Source of the DNA: Riptortus pedestris
Taxonomy: Eukaryota; Arthropoda; Insecta; Hemiptera; Alydidae
Direction of reading: 5' to 3'
Assembly: GCA_019009955.1 (NCBI GenBank)
Contig: CM032229.1
Coordinates: 82,097,001-82,161,000, forward strand
Length of the DNA stretch: 64,000 bases
In this document: positions 23,122 to 32,960 of the stretch, piece after piece
Position numbering within the stretch: the stretch's first letter is position 1
Layout of the letters: every line of letters starts with the position of its first letter
The notes under the pieces: generated by a model
What the model saw: the letters and a program-made list of their open reading frames with translations, nothing else
Databases searched by the model: none
Told to the model about the DNA's origin: nothing
Position numbers and translations under genes: made by a program

Positions 23122-23229
23122 CAGATAGCTCAGCTATTGAGGTTGTACTCATGACGGAATTTTCGAAATTTTTCTTCAAATGTCCATCGATCCTACATAG
23201 TAGATGACGAAAATGAGGTCCGTTCAAAA

Positions 23230-23293
<64 letters not shown>

Positions 23294-24449
23294 CTGTTAA
23301 CGCTCTAGCGGTCGCAATTTTTGTTTGATCGTTACGAAACTTGAAATTTAGTCGTTTTATGTAAAAATAAAGATCAAGTTCGTTAACGGCTGAAATCGGA
23401 CCAGTGGGAGGGGGGGTTTAAAGGGGAGGATTTTTGAAAAATCGAAATATCTCCGTTACTATACGTCGGATCGAAAAATTGTATAAAATCAATCTTATTG
23501 CAAATTACATTTACTATAAATATTGTTCTATACATATTTTCCCTATAATGAGTATTAACCGAGATATTTGTATTTTTTGTAATGAGTTCCGCTTTCAGTA
23601 AAGCCCTACTCCTACTAGGGACATATTAATAATAAGCTGATATCTAATGAACCACCTCATTATTAGGTTAAATACAAAATATTGTTTTCAACAAAGGTTT
23701 ATTTTACGAGGTACAAACAAATACGTTCTGTGGAACCCCCCCCCCTTTTTTTTTCTTGGACTACAAAAATCTGACTGATTGAGAAAGAAATTATTTTGAT
23801 TCATTTCAAATTACTCCACTAACTATAATAAATAGTTTCCAATAAAATTAATATTTCTTTAATTGTTTGTTTTTCCGGTCTATCTATCAATACTGCACTA
23901 CAAGGTTGGCTAACCTGTTTGTTTGCAATCCAGCCGTATTACGTTGTAGGTTACGTTCTATTATTAATTACAGTACTAGATATAATAAATAGTTATATGA
24001 ATAAAATTTATAACTTATATTCAAATATATTTCCGTAATTGCTTTTATTTCCGGTATAAGCTGGCTAACCTGATTGTGTACAACTCAGACTGTTTCCTAT
24101 CAGGAAGGTTCTTACCATTTGACTTGCCCTTTATTTGTTTACTTAATATTCACAGCAGTATTAAGTCTTACAAATAATGGATATTCTGTGGTACTATTTA
24201 GTGTTGGTGTAATAAGTGTACAGAGCGCTGCTATCATTAACGGTAAATCCATCTTTTGTGTTCTTGTTGTTTTCTGAGATTGAATTGGTTTTAATTTAAT
24301 CTCGGAGCCTAACGGATGAGAGTTACTTTCCCGCCAAAAGCTAGTTCGGCCGTTTCTTTGACTGGCTCGGCTCTCGTGAAATTTCTCTATTGTAAAACTT
24401 CATGTGGGAAATCTGCTTAGTTTACGCAGCCCCTGCGTGACGGACTTTT
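23122..24449 (+). mobile_element. HINE, long form, with internal duplication
   Basis: Begins TTAACAGATAGCTCAGCTATTGAGG-like (a variant 5' tip lacking the TTTCCCTTAAGGGAAA palindrome). It has (TA)n at 23234-23289 and ends ...GGGAAATCTGCTTAGTTTAC and GACGGACTTTT at 24449. An internal segment around ATTAATTACAGTACTAGATA (about 23945) duplicates one at about 23815, adding roughly 165 bp. It is inserted in the minus-strand gene fragment. The uninterrupted paralog at 32741-32760 gives the target as ...CTCATCG-TTTT-CATGTTTG. Confidence 0.88.
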
Positions 24450-24985
24450 CATGTTTGCTTTAATTCTACTTCAATTCTTTCCTCATTTTCCCTCATGAGC
24501 AGAGTAAACATTTTTATCGCTAATCACACCTTCTTTTTTTTTTCTTTTTTTTATTTTACGTCCACTTTATGCTACTAGGCTAATCGGGACGGGTTATCTA
24601 CAGGTTACCATCCTTTTCTAGCCAGGGTGGGCACAAGGAGTTTATTTAATGGGTCTGTCACTAAATAAATTTGTACTGCCCAGGGCGGGATTCGAACCCG
24701 CCACTCTAGGTCTGTCATGCTAGATTAGGACCAACGCCCTAACTCGCACGACCAACCCGAGCCCCTCATACCTTCTTCCTCTCTAGATTTTCTATTTAAC
24801 TCAGGTTCAGAATAGCCTTTCCTTTCTTCTTTTAGTTTGAACTCACTCACTACTGCTACTATTCTCATCATCTGAAGAGTCTGGGGCATCATGTCTTCTG
24901 TAGTCAAATAAAAGTCGTCTGGATTGGTCTAATTGTACATTTACTTCTCCCCAGTCAACGGAAATAGAACAAAAGAGAATATTAT
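24450..24985 (-). pseudogene. unidentified gene fragment, paralog copy 1, upstream part (split by SINE)
   Basis: The minus strand reads DWGEVNVQLDQSRRLLFDYR followed by RHDAPDSSDDENSSSSE. After a frameshift come ELKLKEERKGYSEPELNR and, beyond the SINE, FTLLMRENEERIELELKQT. An acidic Ser/Asp-rich segment followed by a charged, probably helical region is all that can be said. The paralog on the plus strand is 31697-31778 plus 32528-32744. Confidence 0.55.
24534..24766 (-). mobile_element. tRNA-derived SINE, full length, with empty-site paralog
   Basis: The minus-strand head is GGGGCTCGGGTTGGTCGTGC. The B box GGGTTCGAATCCCGCC is a near-perfect match to GGTTCGANNCC. The body carries GATAACCCGTCCCGATTAGC, and the tail AAAGTGGACGTAAAATAAAA. 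The target duplication is CACACCTTC at 24525-24533 against CATACCTTC at 24767-24775. The paralog at 32661-32680 (GGAAGAAGGTGTGAATAGCG) shows the site without the SINE. It belongs to a variant subfamily (CTTTATGCTACTAGGC instead of CTTTTTGCAACTTAGGC). Confidence 0.92.
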
Positions 24986-25175
24986 TCAAGTTGGCCGTGA
25001 GAGTTAAGGCGTTGATCATAATCTCATATGGTAAACCTAGAGAGCCGGGTTCGATTCCCGCCCTGGGCAATAGGAATTTATTTAGTCACGGACTTATTAA
25101 ATAAATTCCTTAGTCCCACCGTAGCTAGAAAAAGAGTGGTAACCTGTAGATAACCCGTCCCAATTAGCCGTCCAT
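24986..25175 (+). mobile_element. tRNA-derived SINE, plus strand
   Basis: The head is CAAGTTGGCCGTGAGAGTTA. The B box GGGTTCGATTCCCGCC is at about 25047, followed by the family body to CCCGTCCCAATTAGCCGTCC. The extreme 3' tail is missing. It lies at the outer edge of the unidentified gene fragment. Confidence 0.85.
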
Positions 25176-25954
25176 TTGAAAACAAAATTCGGTTCTAACA
25201 TTTTTCATGATCTATTGGCTTATCGTTAACGAGCGATGCCGAAAATGGAGGGGGGGGGGTGTTAACTGCAGTCTGATAACTAGGATTTCGTTTAGGGGTT
25301 TGTACGCCGAGTTCATCCCTCACTACGCTAAATTCTGATCACGAATCCCCCTACCCGCTCCTACGCGACTAAAGATCTCAAAGGTCTATAATAACAGAAT
25401 AAATAAGCGTGCGAGTGAGTCCACACACACAAATAGCTTTAAATTATCTAACAAAGATGAAGGATATTTTGGTCTGACAGGAAGTAAAGGAAACTGTAAG
25501 ATAGCATAAATGAGGATGATTACAAAAAAAAGTTTCAATTTACCAAGAGTAGAAAAATAACGCCACGCAGCACCAAAATAAAACAGTCCATAATATAGAG
25601 AAGAGTTTATTTATATACCCAGGAAAAAACGTAATCAGTTCAAAAGAAGTAAAGACTACTTTCACTACCAGGAGAACAAGAAATACTACCTACTGTAAAA
25701 GAAAATCTGAGATTACTTGCTCTATGGATATAAAATCTCTTAAGTAAAAATGGACAAAGTATAGTTTGATTTGCGTAGGAGCGTTTCAGAACCTAGCAAA
25801 ATTCGCAGTGGCTGAACATTTACATTATATAAATCGCCAAATAAAATTAGATTAAGTAAAAGCTTTATCGGAATGTAACCAATTATCAAGAAAGGATTAT
25901 AAAGGAGGCTTTTCTAATTGCAAAATGTCCGATTATTTTTAATCAAGAAGATAA
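25176..25954. other. intergenic, nothing firm
   Basis: No coding region or known repeat recognised. There is a run of G at 25250-25259. Confidence 0.4.
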
Positions 25955-26440
25955 GTAGTAGGAAAAGGGGGTTTCTGGACCACTTTTCAAAATACCCTAA
26001 ATCCCCCAAAAAATGATAACTTGATAATTTTACTAATTTTCAAATAATCGCTAAACTCCATTAAAACATTGATTTTTTTCCATAATTTTTTAAAAATATA
26101 TATATAAAAATCTACGAAAATATATAAAAATAACTAAAACTTTATTATCTATTTACCTTAATCATTCAAAAATGCTAACGATCAAAATTACCCTAAATCC
26201 TACAAAAATGCTAACGACCAAAAATACCCTCCAAATGATCACGACCAAAAATACCATCCAAATGATCACGACCAAAAATACCTTCCAAATGATGAATGAA
26301 ATGCTCTAAAATCTGAATGATATTTAAAAATTTGTAATAAATCTAAAATTTTATAAAATTAGACAAAAAATTTGAATGACTTGAAAATCTCTAAAAATCT
26401 GAATAAAAAATCAATTTAATTATCACTATCACTTTCACTT
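25955..26440 (-). repeat. non-coding part of the 27-bp-minisatellite element, copy A
   Basis: The reverse complement of 33870-34115 is at 25955-26170 (landmark GGGGGTTTCTGGACCACTTT), then about five short repeat units at 26170-26290, then the reverse of 32960-33080. It lies directly downstream of the small ORFs on the same (minus) strand. Confidence 0.8.
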
Positions 26441-26442
26441 TT

Positions 26443-26763
26443 CTAGGATTTAATCTTCTCCTTAGTAACTGCATCTTTATTTTCATGAAAATCATTAATA
26501 TGAACCTGTTTCCCACCCCCTATATCTTTTAAACCATTATAAACAAATGTTAATTTTTGGGAATTTAATGTTTGAATATCTTTCTTACTTAATTTATTAT
26601 TAAATCTATCTGGTAGAAAAACTTGACATTTATCTTCTCCATTTAATAATGTAACAACTATTCTTTTTCCAAATTTAGTATTAACTTCTTTAAATTCTTT
26701 AATTGGATGTAAATGATTTTTTTTATTAACTCTGATAGTTTTAATATTGGAATATTTTGGCAT
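26443..26763 (-). CDS. small conserved element protein, possibly OB-fold nucleic-acid-binding
   Basis: An intact 106-codon frame from ATG. The N-terminal half reads MPKYSNIKTIRVNKKNHLHP, then a segment KFGKRIVVTLLNGEDKCQVF and LPDRFNNKLSKKDIQTLN, then LTFVYNGLKDIGGGKQVHI. It ends Lys-rich. Alternating hydrophobic strands around a (T)KFGKRIVV...VFLPDRF core are reminiscent of small OB-fold-like proteins carried by some viruses and large DNA transposons, but this is inference only. A second partial copy with the same reading frame lies at 29840-30035 (+), ending in KNESDTDD. A neighbouring ORF on the same strand is at 26952-27269. Confidence 0.55.
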   Translation of the reverse strand: MPKYSNIKTIRVNKKNHLHPIKEFKEVNTKFGKRIVVTLLNGEDKCQVFLPDRFNNKLSKKDIQTLNSQKLTFVYNGLKDIGGGKQVHINDFHENKDAVTKEKIKS

Positions 26764-26951
26764 TGACTAACTTGTTTAACCTTTTTCAAAGCTTCCATTT
26801 ATTAAAGATAAAAATTTATCAAATGAAATTTATTAATATTTTAATAAACATTTTTGTAATGACCTAATGCTCAAGTTTAAAGAAATAAATGCAATTAATC
26901 CTGCATATTTACTTTCTACATAGAAGAGAGAGAAAGATTAGTATTTGTTGC

Positions 26952-27269
26952 TTAAATATTTTCTTCCACAAAATGAATTTTTTCTGGAATTTCTATTTTA
27001 TTTTGTTTAAAATATTCCAACCATTGTTTTGGATAAGGTTTATTAATTCCTTGTAATTATTCCTTAAATTTTCTTATATAATAATTTCCAAAAAAATAAG
27101 AAGGAACTAACCTCTTATTTTTCTTTCAATCCCAAATAATATAAACATTATAATCCAAATAATTATATAACAAATACCATAAATCATTTTCTATTTTATT
27201 TTTTGTTATATAAACTTCTACATCGTTAATATAAGGCGCTATGTCTTTTGGAATTGTTAATTTATACAT
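26952..27269 (-). pseudogene. second small ORF of the same element, two stops
   Basis: The minus strand starts MYKLTIPKDIAPYINDVEVY and continues ITKNKIENDLWYLLYNYLDY, then NVYIIWD, a stop, KKNKRLVPSYFFGNYYIRKF, KE, a stop, and LQGINKPYPKQWLEYFKQNK to a final stop. The length, 105 codons including two in-frame stops, is close to that of the next ORF. No family is recognised. Aromatic-rich composition and co-orientation with 26443-26763 suggest that both come from one element. Confidence 0.45.
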
Positions 27270-27311
27270 TTATTAGAGACGAAATTTTTTAAATCTAAAA
27301 ATATTTTCCAG

Positions 27312-28007
27312 CAGTCGCGTTTTACGACACCCAAAAAGAAGAAGCTAAAATCTCTAATAAATCTTAAAGCTAGCAAATCGCTTGTCTTAACTAATTTAAA
27401 TATATTAAATCCCCCCGTCACTGACTCATCTCATATTACTACTCAGCCCAGGTCATCTCAGCACCAACCTTCACAGCAGACACAACAACAGCCATCACAG
27501 CAACCTAAACACCAGCCATCGCAGCAACCACTACGTCAGGCTTCGCTGCAGCCACTACGCCATGCTTCACACCAGCCACAACTCCAGGCTTCGCAGAAGG
27601 CACAACGCCAGGTTCCGCAGCAGCCACAACGCCAGACTTCACAACGCCAGCCTACACAGGACTCAAAACATCGCCAACCTCAACAAGATCAAATCCAACC
27701 AATAACTCACCAGCCAGTAACGCCCTCCCAACCAGGAGTTAGAGCCACTTACGCGTCTGTTACTAGTCCCTCCTCATATCTTCCACCTGACTCCTGCCCG
27801 ACTTCATCTGACCTCTCAAATATAATTTCCTCCCTCCACTCCATACTAAATGACCTAAAAAATCTGATCCTCCGCTTAACTGTACTCCTTCATAAACTTA
27901 GTGACATCCCACTTTCCCAGCCTCAATTATGGTTTTCCCAAAATCTCAACCTCTCTCCTTCCTCCTTTGGAACTCCAATGGACTGTGCAATCATAAAGAC
28001 GAACTGA
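27312..28007 (+). pseudogene. jockey-like LINE ORF1, C-terminal part
   Basis: Open frame without a start codon, cut at its 5' end by the truncated insertion. It encodes a Lys-rich start (TPKKKKLKSLINLKASK) and a long Gln/Pro/Ser-rich tract of short imperfect repeats (QPSQQ..., QAS.QPLR). It then reads RATYASVTSP and a hydrophobic heptad-like C terminus (LSNIISSLHSILNDLKNLIL, RLTVLLHKL). The position just before, and overlapping, ORF2 fits the ORF1 (Gag-like) protein of jockey elements. The zinc knuckles expected upstream are not present in the retained part. Confidence 0.65.
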
Positions 28008-29642
28008 CAACACTTCTTCAAGACAAAAACATAGACATTGACACTGACTGAAACACATCTTACGAGCCGACACACATTTCACATTGACAGATTCAAAACT
28101 TACAGGGCTGATCATCCGGATGGAACAGCTCATGGAGGTACTGCGGTGTTGATCAGGACCAATCTCATTCATTACCTGTTTTCTAATCAGTTCCCTTCTA
28201 ACCCTTTCCAAAGCACTACCATAAGCCTTCAATCTGCATCCCAACTTCCTATCTCTGTGTCGGCAGTATACTGTCCTCCTAACAAATCCGTATCGGCACA
28301 ATTGTTTGAAGACTATTTCAGATACTTGGGTCCTCGATTCATCTTTGGAGGAGACTACAATGCTAAACACTGTCAATGGGGCTGCAGAACATGGAACACA
28401 CGAGGACATGCTCTCCTCCAGGCCCTCTCGAACATTCCCTCTAACGTCCTTACTCCCTCTTCTTGCACCTACTGGCCCACTTCCCGTTCTAAACTCCCTG
28501 ATATATTAGACTATTTCATTACCTCAGGCCTTTCCCGGATCCCTTCATCAGCGCTCACACTAGATGACCTTTCATCCGATCATATTCCAGTCCTTCTTCT
28601 TTTCAACTCAAATTCCCAGTTATTCCGATTTCCCGACAAACCATCCCTCACACCTGGACCAGTTGATTGGGAATCCTTTCACATCCTTTCCTTTTACATT
28701 GACAAGAATCTTGACCAAAATATTTCTTTAAAAACGGAACAGAGATAGACGATGCAGTACAACATATAACAGTTACAATTCAAAAATTCCTTCATAACTC
28801 GACTCAAACAAAACCACGGACAAACGCAATACCAAAAGAGACATACCTTCCACCACATTTACGAACTCTACTCCAAGGAAAAAGACGAGCTCGACGAATA
28901 TGGCAAAACACTCGGTATCCTTCTGACAAGCTGAGCCAACTAACCAGAAAACTCAAAACAGAATTAACTCAGTACTACAATGATTGTTTTCATTCATACA
29001 CCAAGAACCTTAACACTTCAGACAACTCCTTATGGACAGCCACCAAACGCCTTCTCTCCTATAAATCCTCCCGTCTTCCCATACGTCGTGAGGGCGGCAC
29101 CTGGACCAGGTCTGATTACGATGTAGCAACAACATTTGGTCATCACTTGGCCAAGGTGTTTACTCCTCACGACGATATCCAAGACCCCCGCCATTCTTCC
29201 TTTGTCGCCAATCAACTGGACATACCTCTTTCCATATCGATTCCTCCTCCTGCATTCAATCCCTCTGAAGTTATTTATATCATTAAAAAACTCCCTCCCA
29301 ACAAGGCACCAGGTTATGACCTAATTACCTCTCGCATCCTCAAAAATCTCCCGAAAAAAGCTGTCCTCTTTCTCACTTACATCTATAATGCTGTCCTCAG
29401 AACAACCTACTTCCCTCTACTCTGGAAATTCTCCGTCATCCATATGATCCCTAAACCTAAAAAACCGAAACAACTCCCTTCTTCTTATCGTCCAATCGCT
29501 CTTCTTCCCATAATGGGAAAGATCCTTGAAAAACTCATCCTTAAACGCCTGTATCCCCTTCTCGACCCCTTACTTCCTTCCCATCAATTTGGTTTCCGTC
29601 ATTCCCATTCCACAGTCCAGCAATGTCACAGAATAGTCGATT
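27929..29642 (+). pseudogene. jockey-like LINE ORF2: endonuclease and N-terminal RT, truncated
   Basis: The start ATG at 27929 overlaps the end of ORF1. The AP-endonuclease domain shows LLWNSNGLCNHKDEL, TETHLTSR (after a frameshift near 28040), GGDYNAKH and SDHIPVLLL, the expected catalytic landmarks. A stop follows at about 28748. Other frames then continue the linker and RT: LPPNKAPGYDLITSRILK, HMIPKPKKPKQLPSSYRPIA, LLPIMGKILEKLI and HQFGFRHSHSTVQQ. The RT stops before the catalytic motifs A to C because a SINE piece replaces the rest from 29643. At least two frameshifts or stops are present. Confidence 0.85.
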
Positions 29643-29837
29643 AGCTACTAGGCTAATCGGGACGGGTTACCTACAGGTTACCACCCTTTTCTAGCCAGGG
29701 TGCGCACAAGGAGTTTATTTAGTCAGTCCGTCTCTAAATAAATTTCTACTGCCCAGGGTGGGAATCGAACCCGCCACTCTAGGTATACCACGCGAGATTA
29801 GGACCTACGCCCTAACTCGCACGGCCAACCTGAGCCC
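29643..29837 (-). mobile_element. tRNA-derived SINE, 3'-truncated
   Basis: The minus-strand head is GGGGGGCTCAGGTTGGCCGT, with B-box GGGTTCGATTCCCACC, and the body ends at CTAGTAGC, without the terminal AAAGTGGACG tail. It sits exactly at the junction between the LINE and the OB-like gene fragment. Confidence 0.85.
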
Positions 29838-30035
29838 CCCAGATAGATTTAATAATAAATTAAGTAAGAAAGATATTCAAACATTAAATTCCCAAAAATT
29901 AACATTTGTTTATAATGGTTTAAAAGATATAGGGGGTGGGAAACAGGTTCATATTATCAATTTTCAAGAAAATAAAGATGTAGTTAATAAGGAGAAGATT
30001 AAATCCAAGAAAAATGAAAGTGATACTGATGATTA
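29838..30035 (+). pseudogene. OB-like small protein, C-terminal two thirds, copy B
   Basis: Reads PDRFNNKLSKKDIQTLNSQK, then LTFVYNGLKDIGGGKQVHI and a charged end KKNESDTDD with a stop. It is nearly identical to the same region of 26443-26763 but on the opposite strand, and the first 50 codons are lost at the SINE junction. It is followed by the same non-coding sequence and short 27-bp repeats. Confidence 0.75.
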
Positions 30036-30262
30036 AATTAATTTTTTATTCAGATTTTTAGAGATTTTCTAGTCATTCAAATTTTTTGACTAATTTTATA
30101 AAGTTTTAGATTTATTAGAAATTTTTAAATATCATTCAGATTTTAGAGATGGTATTTTTGGTCGTTAGCATTTGGATGGTATTTTTGGTCGTGAGGATTT
30201 GGATGGAACATTTGGTCGTGATCATTTGGAGGGTATTTTTGGTCGTGATCATTTGGAGGGCT
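30036..30262 (+). repeat. non-coding part of the 27-bp-minisatellite element, copy B
   Basis: Matches 32960-33080 (TTTATTCAGATTTTTAGAGA, TTTTAAATATCATTCAGATT), then four to five units of the 27-bp repeat to 30262. Confidence 0.85.
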
Positions 30263-30794
30263 GCAGCCAGTAGCTAGGGAGGGCCAGTCGGCTATCACCC
30301 TCCCAAGCTAAGGGGTCACAGCTGCCCCCTTCAATACCTCACTCTCTTTTCCGACTATTTCTTAATGTTTTATTTTCTTTGTATGATTCTGTAATACTTT
30401 TTATAGCTATTATTTCAATAAATTAAAATGCTATTGTAATGATAGATTACGTGATTTATGAAGGAAATAATGAACATGATTGTAATGATTTTATTATCTT
30501 TTATATATTTTTTTATTTGAAATAATATTTTAATAATTTACCTTTTTTTTATTTTTTTTTTAATTTGAAGTTATATTTTAATTATTTACCAATATACAAT
30601 AGCAGGTAGAAAAGGGGTGGGTTGGGCTTTCCAAGGAGGGATCAAAGATTCCAAAGTTATGGGATCAGAACAAATATTTCCCTATACAGACACCCCTGCA
30701 GCCTAGTGGCTGCTAGAAATATTTATTAACTCTCCGAGGATCCGCTAGGATGTACCACACTTGGGAAGAGTTATATCGCCTGGAGCTGGGAGCG
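30263..30794. other. intergenic, nothing firm
   Basis: AT-rich with an abrupt rise in GC from about 30700 towards the satellite. No gene is recognised. Confidence 0.4.
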
Positions 30795-31697
30795 GTAAAA
30801 TGGTGACGAGATATCTCGTCCTGCGCGAGGGGGTAGCGGCAGGCGGGGACGAGTTATCTCGTCTGGAGCTAGTGGGGTTCGTCTCCCTCCGACGAGATAT
30901 CTCATCCTGCGCGAGGGGGTAGCGGGCAAGCCGGGACGAGTTATCTCGTCTGGAGCTAGTGGGGTTCGTCTCCCTCCGACGAGATATCTCGTCCTGCGCG
31001 AGGAGGTAGCGGGCAGGCTGGGACGAGTTATCTCGTCTGGAGCTGGTGGAGTTCGTCTCCCTCCGACGAGATATCTCGTCCTGCGCGAGGAGGTAGCGGG
31101 CAGGCTGGGACGAGTTATCTCGTCTGGAGCTGGTGGAGTTCGTCTCCCTCCGACGAGATATCTCGTCCTGCGCGAGGAGGTAGCGGGCAGGCTGGGACGA
31201 GTTATCTCGTCTGGAGCTGGTGGGGTTCGTCTCCCTCCGACGAGATATCTCGTCCTGCGCGAGGAGGTAGCGGGCAGGCTGGGACGAGTTATCTCGTCTG
31301 GAGCTGGTGGGGTTCGTCTCCCTCCGACGAGATATCTCGTCCTGCGCGAGGAGGTAGCGGGCAGGCTGGGACGAGTTATCTCGTCTGGAGCTGGTGGAGT
31401 TCGTCTCCCTCCGACGAGATATCTCGTCTGGAGCTGGTGGAGTTCGTCTCCCTCCGACGAGATATCTCGTCCTGCGCGAGGGGGTAGCGGGCAGGCTGGG
31501 ACGAGTTATCTCGTCTGGAGCTGGTGGGGTTCGTCTCCCTCTGACGAGATATCTCGTCCTGCGCGAGGAGGTAGCGGGCAGGTTGGGACGAGTTATCTCG
31601 TCTGGAGCTGGTGGAGTTCGTCTCCCTCCGACGAGATATCTCGTCTGGAGCTGGTGGAGTTCTTCTCCCTTCGACGAGATATCTCGTCTGGAGCTGT
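30795..31697 (+). repeat. GC-rich 87-bp satellite with palindromes, about 10 units
   Basis: The anchor CTGCGCGAGG falls at 30821, 30906, 30994, 31081, 31168 and 31255, so the period settles at 87 bp. Each unit holds the perfect 16-bp palindrome GACGAGATATCTCGTC and a near-palindrome GACGAGTTATCTCGTC, plus CTGGAGCTGGTGGAGTTCGT. Later units (31394-31440 and 31625-31697) are shortened and lack the CTGCGCGAGG half. The GC content is far above that of the surrounding DNA. No coding role is supported. Confidence 0.95.
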
Positions 31698-31778
31698 TAA
31701 AGGGTTAATATTCTCTTTTGTTCTATTTTCGTTGACTGGGGAGAAGTAAATGTACAATTAGACCAATCCAGACGACTT
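31697..31778 (+). pseudogene. unidentified gene fragment, paralog copy 2, first part
   Basis: Plus-strand match to 24903-24985 (reverse). It encodes NILFCSIFVDWGEVNVQLDQ then SRRL, and is cut by the HINE. Confidence 0.55.
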
Positions 31779-31795
31779 GCAAGCCGTGAATTTTC

Positions 31796-31917
31796 TTTTA
31801 GCAGATTTCCCTTAGGGGAAATCAGCTATTGAGGTCGTACTCATGATGCGAGTTTCGAAAAATTTCTTCAAATGTCCATCGATCCTACCCAGGAGATGAC
31901 GAAAATGAGGTCCGTTC

Positions 31918-31977
<60 letters not shown>

Positions 31978-32530
31978 GTGTTAACGCTATCGCGGTCAGA
32001 GTTTGTGTTTGTTCTGTACCAAACTCGCAATTTAATCGTTGTGTTTAAAAAGGAAGATCAAGATCGTTAATGGCTGAAATCGGACCAGGGGGAGGGGGGC
32101 GGGTCGAGGGGGGATTTTTGAAAATTCAAAATATCTCCGTTATTATGCGTCGGATCGAAAAATTGTATACAATAAATCTTATTGAAAATTAAATTTACTA
32201 TAAATATTGTTCAATACATTTATTCTGTATCTTGAATACTAACCGAGATATTTGCATTTGTATTCTGCGTGTGGTCACCTAGGCTATGTTCGGACTTTCC
32301 GCCGAGAGCTCTGGTGGCCGTTTCCATAACTATTCGTCCCTCGTGAATAGGTTTAGAGGTTAGGTTAACTGTGTTTTGGGGCTAGAAACTACTGGGTTAT
32401 TACGCCCTAAATAATGTTTTAGGTTTAGAGGTTTCTTACTACTACAGTTGTTATTAGGCAGATTTCTCTATTGTAAAACTTCACGTGGGAAATCTGCTTA
32501 GTTTACGCAGCCCCTGCGTGACGGACTTTT
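31796..32530 (+). mobile_element. HINE, short form, full length
   Basis: Starts TTTTAGCAGATTTCCCTTAG, has (TA)n at 31922-31972, and ends GGGAAATCTGCTTAGTTTAC with the hairpin and GACGGACTTTT. The uninterrupted paralog at 24901-24922 (reverse) reads CCAGACGACTTTTATTTGAC, so the insertion is in the TTTT. Seventeen extra bases (GCAAGCCGTGAATTTTC, 31779-31795) lie between the target and the usual 5' end. Confidence 0.88.
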
Positions 32531-32960
32531 ATTTGACTACAAAAGACATGATGCCCCAGACTCTTCAGATGATGAGAATAGTAGCAGTAGTGAGTGAGCT
32601 CAAACTAAAAGAAGAAAGGAAAGGCTATTCTGAACCTGAGTTAAATAGAGAATCTAGAGAGGAAGAAGGTGTGAATAGCGATAAAAATGTTTACTCTGCT
32701 CATGAGGGAAAATGAGGAAAGAATTGAATTAGAATTAAAGCAAACATGAAAACGATGAGGAAAACACCAACATTTTGATACTCTTCCCGGTACCATCGGA
32801 GCTGTGAAATATGTTTTTGAGAAATTTTTGAGAAGTTCGTTGCGAACTAAGTGGTATTCTCTTGAAAAACACTAATATTGGCGAGAAACTGGAATATTTC
32901 CGTGAATGCTGCCATTTTATCCAATACTCCAATTACGTCAAAATTGATGTCCTTACTGAT
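32528..32960 (+). pseudogene. unidentified gene fragment, paralog copy 2, remainder
   Basis: Continues LFDYKRHDAPDSSDDENSSS, then in a shifted frame SELKLKEERKGYSEPELNRE, then FTLLMRENEERIELELKQT and DTLPGTIGAVKYVFEKFLRS to KIDVLTDA. It carries neither the SINE nor the HINE present in copy 1, so it documents both empty sites. It is broken at 32960 by the repeat family that follows. Confidence 0.6.

Noticed and set aside
24986..25080. Possible tRNA gene at the B box GGGTTCGATTCCCGCC
   Set aside because: The sequence is the head of a SINE repeated at least nine times. The acceptor stem and anticodon arm do not form a convincing cloverleaf.
27927..28409. 160-codon minus-strand ORF opposite the LINE endonuclease
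   Set aside because: Shadow of the plus-strand endonuclease domain.
30795..31697. CRISPR-like or coding array in the 87-bp repeats
   Set aside because: The whole unit is repeated, including what would be spacers. The open frame at 31394-31708 is a by-product of the period.
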